The notes beneath the pieces are model-generated. The model did no database searches. It saw only the letters and a list, made by a program, of their open reading frames with translations, and was not told the DNA's origin. A stretch of DNA of 64,000 nt from an uncultured Eggerthellaceae bacterium (GTDB lineage Bacteria > Actinomycetota > Coriobacteriia > Coriobacteriales > Eggerthellaceae), in contig CAMOLA010000004.1 of the NCBI GenBank assembly GCA_946618265.1, positions 1-64,000 on the forward strand, written 5' to 3'. A program made the position numbers and the translations under genes. Below, in pieces: positions 60,209-64,000 of this stretch. Positions within the stretch are counted from its first letter, which is position 1; each line of letters opens with the position of its first letter.

Positions 60209-60262
60209 ATCTAACCTCCCATTAGCCCTCGAGCTTGCAAAGTGCTTGTATTCTTGACTTCT

Positions 60263-60299
60263 AAAAAACGAGGGGAGAAGCGCCCGGCCCCTCCCCTCG
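60263..60299 (-). terminator. Rho-independent terminator after pnp
   Basis: A minus-strand stem of nine pairs (60269-60277 with 60291-60299), GC-rich loop, then six T. It starts nine bases after the pnp stop. Confidence 0.88.
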
Positions 60300-60307
60300 C
60301 ATGCGTT

Positions 60308-62494
60308 CTATGCCTCGTGCGAACGGCGAGGCTTGCGCTCGCGTCCACCGCGTCCGGGCTTGTTGTCGCCGTTGCGACGGCCGGAATTCTCGCGCGGAGC
60401 ATCCGCTACATCGGGCTTGTCAAGACGGTCGAGCGAAATCTTACCGGTCTTGGGGTCGACTTCGAGGACCTTAACCTTGACGATGTCGCCGAGGTTGAGC
60501 ACGTCTTCGACCTTGCCCACGCGGCCATTGGCAACGCGCGAGATGTGCAGCAGTCCGTCCTTGGCGGGGGTGAGCTTCACGAACGCGCCGAAGTCCTTGA
60601 TGCCGACGACTTCGCCTTCGTACTCCTCGCCTGCCTCGGGCTCCTTCACGATGCCCAAGATCATGTTCTTGGCAGCTTCGCCGGCCTTCCCTTCGACGGC
60701 CGCGATGTGGATGGTGCCATCTTCCTGGATGTCGATGCTTGCGCCGGTCTCCTCCTGGATACCGCGCACGACCTTGCCGCCCGAACCGATGACGTCGCGA
60801 ATCTTGTCAACGGGAATATGAATCGTCTCGATGCGCGGAGCGTAATCCGAAAGCTCGGCGCGCGGCTCGGCGATTTCGGCGAGCATTGCCTCGAGGATGT
60901 GCGCGCGGCCGCGTTTTGCCTGCTCGAGCGCACGCGCGAGAATCTCGACGGAAAGGCCGCGGGCCTTGTTGTCCATCTGCAAGGCAGTGATGCCCTCGCT
61001 CGTGCCCGTTACCTTGAAGTCCATGTCGCCCAGGAAGTCCTCGACGCCTTGGATGTCGGAAAGGATGACGACGTCATCGCCTTCCTTGATAAGGCCCATG
61101 GCGATGCCGGAAACCGGGGCCTTGATGGGCACGCCGGCATCCATCAGGGCCAAGGTCGACCCGCAGGTCGATGCCATCGAGGAGGAGCCGTTGGACTCGA
61201 GCACCTCGGAGACGACGCGAATCGCGTACGGGAACTCGTCTTCGGAGGGCAGGACGGGAATGAGGGCGCGTTCTGCGAGCGCGCCGTGACCGACCTCGCG
61301 GCGCTTCGGCGCTCCCATGCGTCCGACCTCGCCCGTGCAATACGGCGGGAAGTTGTATTGATGCATATAGCGCTTGCCCTCGACCGGTTCGATCGTGTCG
61401 AGACGCTGCCACTCGTTGAGCATGCCAAGCGTCGCGACAGACAGAACCTGGGTCTGGCCGCGCTGGAACAGGCCGGAGCCATGGACGCGCGGAAGGTAGC
61501 CGGGAACGATGTGCAGCGGGCGAATCTCCTCGGGAGTGCGTCCGTCAGCGCGTTCGCCGGTCTCGATGACCATGGCGCGCATCGCATGCTTCTCGAGCAG
61601 CTTCAGCTCGGCGGCGATGTCGGCGCCCCAGGCTGCGATTTCCTCCTCGGAGAACTCCTCGGCCTTGATGCGCTCCTTCAGGTCCTCGACCTTCCCGACG
61701 CGCGCCTGCTTGTCGGCATCCTTAAGCGCGGCGGACATCTCGTCAGCGAACGGCTGGATGCGCTCGGCGATGCTGGGGTCGGCCTGGTGAATGGGCCATT
61801 CGCGCTTCTCGATCTGGCAACGATCGAGGAAACGCTGCTGCGCCTCGCAAAACTTCGCGATGGCCGTCTGGCCGAACGACATGGCTGCGAGCATGTCCTC
61901 TTCGGAGATTTCCTTGGCGCCGGCTTCGATCATGGAGATGTAGTCGGTCGTGCCCGCGATGATGAGGTCGAGATCGGAATTCTCCTGCTCCTCGTACGTC
62001 GGGTTGCAGATGAAATCGCCCGTCGTGACGTCGCGAGCGACGCGGACGCATGCGCACGGACCGTCGAACGGCGCATCGCCGATCATGAGGGCCGCAGATG
62101 CGCCCATCACGCAGATGTTGTCGATGGGATTGATCTGGTCGGCGACGAGCGTCGTGGCGACCACGTGCACCTCGCGCTTGAACCCGTCGGCGAATCCGGG
62201 ACGGATCGGACGGTCGATCATGCGGGCGGTCAGGGTTCCCTTCTCGGAAGGACGGGCCTCGCGCTTGAGGTAGCCGCCCGGGATGCGCCCGACCGCGTAC
62301 ATCTTCTCGATGTAGTCGACGGTCAGCGGGAAGAAGTCGTAGTTCTTCTCCTCCTTGGAGATGACGGCGGTCACGAGCACGGTCGTATCGCCCTGGCCGA
62401 CCAGGACGGCACCCGTCGTCTGCTTTGCGAGTTCGCCCGTCTCGAGGCGGTATTCCTTGCCATAGAGTTCGAACTTCTCGACGATCTTTTCCAT
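60308..62494 (-). CDS. pnp: Polyribonucleotide nucleotidyltransferase (PNPase)
   Basis: 728 residues, phosphorolytic 3'-5' exoribonuclease. Two RNase PH domains (first with FFPLTVDYIEKMYAVGRIPGG; second, catalytic, with GRTPEEIRPLHI, SMASTCGSTLALMDAGVPI and SDIQGVEDFLGDMDFKVTGT) flank a helical domain. A KH domain (IGSGGKVVRGIQEETGASIDI) and an S1 domain (GEVVGIKDFGAFVKL) follow. A short Arg/Gly-rich tail ends the chain. Downstream of rpsO, the usual order. Confidence 0.97.
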   Translation of the reverse strand: MEKIVEKFELYGKEYRLETGELAKQTTGAVLVGQGDTTVLVTAVISKEEKNYDFFPLTVDYIEKMYAVGRIPGGYLKREARPSEKGTLTARMIDRPIRPGFADGFKREVHVVATTLVADQINPIDNICVMGASAALMIGDAPFDGPCACVRVARDVTTGDFICNPTYEEQENSDLDLIIAGTTDYISMIEAGAKEISEEDMLAAMSFGQTAIAKFCEAQQRFLDRCQIEKREWPIHQADPSIAERIQPFADEMSAALKDADKQARVGKVEDLKERIKAEEFSEEEIAAWGADIAAELKLLEKHAMRAMVIETGERADGRTPEEIRPLHIVPGYLPRVHGSGLFQRGQTQVLSVATLGMLNEWQRLDTIEPVEGKRYMHQYNFPPYCTGEVGRMGAPKRREVGHGALAERALIPVLPSEDEFPYAIRVVSEVLESNGSSSMASTCGSTLALMDAGVPIKAPVSGIAMGLIKEGDDVVILSDIQGVEDFLGDMDFKVTGTSEGITALQMDNKARGLSVEILARALEQAKRGRAHILEAMLAEIAEPRAELSDYAPRIETIHIPVDKIRDVIGSGGKVVRGIQEETGASIDIQEDGTIHIAAVEGKAGEAAKNMILGIVKEPEAGEEYEGEVVGIKDFGAFVKLTPAKDGLLHISRVANGRVGKVEDVLNLGDIVKVKVLEVDPKTGKISLDRLDKPDVADAPRENSGRRNGDNKPGRGGRERKPRRSHEA

Positions 62495-62600
62495 GTTTTC
62501 CTGTTCTCTCTTCCTCTTCTACAAGCCTCTTCCCCGCTCAGGAGCGTCTCTCCTATGCGGGACGAGCGCGAGAGCTTCTGCAGTCGCGCCCGTTAGAGAA

Positions 62601-62621
62601 GAACCCGCTTGACGCGGGTTC
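62601..62621 (-). terminator. Hairpin between rpsO and pnp
   Basis: An 8-bp perfect stem (62601-62608 with 62614-62621) nine bases after rpsO, with a T/C-rich tail on the minus strand. It may attenuate read-through into pnp. Confidence 0.6.
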
Positions 62622-62629
62622 CGTCTTCC

Positions 62630-62917
62630 TTAGATGTTGTCGCGGATGCCGAGCCTCTTGACGAGCGCGCGGTACTGGTCGATGTCGCGCTTCTTGATGT
62701 ACTTCAGGAGGCCGCGACGCTTACCGATGAGCTTCATGAGGCCGCGACGGGTGTGGTTGTCCTTCTTGTGGACCTTCAGGTGCTCGGTGAGGTTGCGGAT
62801 GCGCTCGGTCAGAATTGCGACCTGCACCTCGACGTTGCCGGAATCCGCGGGGCCGTTGCCGTACTCGGCGATGAGCTCGGCCGTGCGCTCCTTGGTGATG
62901 CTCAACTTGTCTGCCAT
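62630..62917 (-). CDS. rpsO: 30S ribosomal protein S15
   Basis: 95 residues. [19 protein letters not shown] and [21 protein letters not shown], then [20 protein letters not shown], are the S15 signature. ATG 62917 is chosen, with AAAGGTGG upstream; the frame extends further but the protein then would be far too long. A minus-strand promoter candidate TTGTGC-18-TATTAT (-10 at 63035-63040) lies 118 bases upstream. Confidence 0.97.
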   Translation of the reverse strand: MADKLSITKERTAELIAEYGNGPADSGNVEVQVAILTERIRNLTEHLKVHKKDNHTRRGLMKLIGKRRGLLKYIKKRDIDQYRALVKRLGIRDNI

Positions 62918-63110
62918 TTCGTTATTCCACCTTTCAATATCCCTTGCGGGAGTGACGATACGTCGTACTGAGCGTCGATGACGTGGTTCATCATTGCCAA
63001 GTATGACGCAACCGCGCTTTTGCGCAGCCCGACTATAATACGAGATAAGACGCGGATTGCACAACGTCAATCACACATTTTGCATACTGCGTTACTATTC
63101 AGACTCCCAG

Positions 63111-63218
63111 CAGCCCAGGTCAGCGGCAGGGTGCGAAGCGGCTTGCGCAGCTACAAACTATTATTTTTCCAAAACGCGAGCAGCTGTAGGCCTAGCGCCC
63201 TGCGGCTGACCTGGGCTG
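63111..63218. repeat. Inverted repeat between recO and rpsO (24-bp arms)
   Basis: The arms 63111-63134 and 63195-63218 are complementary at 22 of 24 positions, with 60 bases between them that include an AT-rich core. It occupies most of the 338-base gap 62918-63255 and may end recO transcription on the minus strand. Apart from the rpsO promoter nothing else is seen in the gap. Confidence 0.75.
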
Positions 63219-63255
63219 ACGGCCGAGGGACAGTGTGAACAGCAACCATACTGCA

Positions 63256-64000
63256 TCAATAAAGACCGGACGTGAACAGGAAATCGAACGATTTCAAGTC
63301 CCTGCCCGTATGGGCCCGTATCCATTGCCGCGCGAATTGGAGCAATTCAAACGACGTGGCGACGTCGATTTCGTATTTCGCGATTTCCGCGAACGTCGAT
63401 GCTATCAGCGCGTCGTTCCACCTGACGATGCGCGAATCGACGAGGACGCTGTCGGAAGGTCGCGGGCAGTTTGGGCAGAACGCGCCCCCATCCAGGACCG
63501 AAACCGGCACGCGCGCATATGCGTCGTCGTACATGATCCTGTTACCGCATGCTATGCAGGTGGAAAAACTCGGCCGGTACCCCACGAGAGCCATTGTCTT
63601 CATAAGGTCGCCCGCCGTGATGATAAGCGCCGTTTCCGGCGTCGTGGCCGCGATAGCGGCCAGCGCGGCACGGGTCATGTCGAACAGCCTCGGCTGCTCG
63701 AGCCCAGGCTGGGCTACCTGGTTGACGAGCTCGGAAACGACCGCCGCGCAGGCAGCTTGCTCGAGGCCGAACGCTGCGCAGCTCTCTCCTGCGACGAGCT
63801 TCGCTTCGGTCACGACATCGAGCGTTCGGCCCTTTGCGAGCATGAGGTCGCACGTCGAGAACAGCTCGAGTCGGGCGGCAAGCGAGCCTCCGGGTTTTCG
63901 TGCGCCTTTCGCCACTGCCTTGCAGAGCTCGCCGTCGTCGGCAAGCAGGGTCACGATGAGGTCCTTGTCCGCGAGTTTTGTTTTGCGCAGGACGATGCCC
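63256..64000 (-). CDS. recO: DNA repair protein RecO (5' end outside the window)
   Basis: 248 codons visible. RecO helps to load RecA on single-stranded DNA. The OB-fold N-terminus is seen as IVLRKTKLADKDLIVTLL at the window edge, so only about a dozen residues are missing. The helical C-terminal part contains a zinc site CIACGN with CPNC. The open frame runs off the right edge. Confidence 0.92.
   Translation of the reverse strand, partial: GIVLRKTKLADKDLIVTLLADDGELCKAVAKGARKPGGSLAARLELFSTCDLMLAKGRTLDVVTEAKLVAGESCAAFGLEQAACAAVVSELVNQVAQPGLEQPRLFDMTRAALAAIAATTPETALIITAGDLMKTMALVGYRPSFSTCIACGNRIMYDDAYARVPVSVLDGGAFCPNCPRPSDSVLVDSRIVRWNDALIASTFAEIAKYEIDVATSFELLQFARQWIRAHTGRDLKSFDFLFTSGLY

Noticed and set aside
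60242..62596. Long plus-strand open frame (about 784 codons) across pnp
   Set aside because: Antisense shadow of pnp; no homology pattern or ribosome-binding site.

Overview
The window looks like a chromosomal segment of a high-GC anaerobic actinobacterium of the class Coriobacteriia (Eggerthella/Slackia-type). This is an inference from gene content and order: ftsK-rodZ-yajQ-rimO-pgsA-cinA-recA-recX-rny-x-spoVS-miaB-miaA-hflX, an ancient Gram-positive order; a six-subunit Ech-type [NiFe] hydrogenase; indolepyruvate:ferredoxin oxidoreductase; LexA boxes of the GAAC-N4-GTTC type; and both RNase Y and RNase J. No phage, insertion sequence or CRISPR array was recognised. Genes are tightly packed and nearly all gaps are short.

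Layout. 1-8 kb: a broken M13 peptidase end, a TerC protein, an anchored hypothetical protein, a lipid kinase and RNase D, then a plus-strand run of membrane zinc protease, xseA, xseB and a glycosyltransferase. 8-21 kb: single genes on both strands separated by strong hairpins (dinB, an aminotransferase-fold protein without its catalytic lysine, degV, ileS, lspA, an rluD-like gene, coaBC, a HerA/DUF853 ATPase with a long charged helix, a second degV). 21-28 kb: a 253-bp inverted-repeat element, a tRNA-Pro(GGG), and the echABCDEF operon. 28-36 kb: envelope genes (CDP-alcohol phosphatidyltransferase, VanW protein, D,D-carboxypeptidase), an FHA/zinc-ribbon protein, then iorA-iorB-gluQ. 36-42 kb: a menA-like prenyltransferase, a DtxR/MntR regulator with a recognisable promoter-operator, a Gln/Pro-rich membrane protein, nrdR-dut, and the divergent pair of lexA and a small tail-anchored protein that share LexA boxes. 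42-64 kb: a long minus-strand block for tRNA and ribosome modification, recombination, RNA decay, septation and translation (hflX, miaA, miaB, spoVS, a GHKL ATPase, rny, recX, recA, a pgsA-cinA fusion, rimO, yajQ, rodZ-like, ftsK, rnj, dapB, pnp, rpsO, recO).

How the parts fit. IorAB would produce reduced ferredoxin from aromatic 2-oxo acids, and the Ech complex could oxidise ferredoxin to make H2 and an ion gradient. This fits an amino-acid-fermenting anaerobe. recA, lexA and the lexA-divergent gene all carry LexA-type boxes inside or next to well-formed promoters, so a local SOS regulon can be read directly. RNase D, RNase Y, RNase J and PNPase make the window rich in RNA-decay functions.

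The most unusual observations are: (1) a shared approximately 20-residue motif attached three times to EchD and once to EchF; (2) the lexA-divergent tail-anchored protein; (3) the aminotransferase homologue with Glu in place of the PLP lysine; (4) an orphan GHKL ATPase between rny and spoVS; (5) a perfect 55-bp inverted repeat at 21 kb; (6) a PgsA-CinA fusion; and (7) a degenerate 46-47-bp tandem repeat at 37.7 kb.
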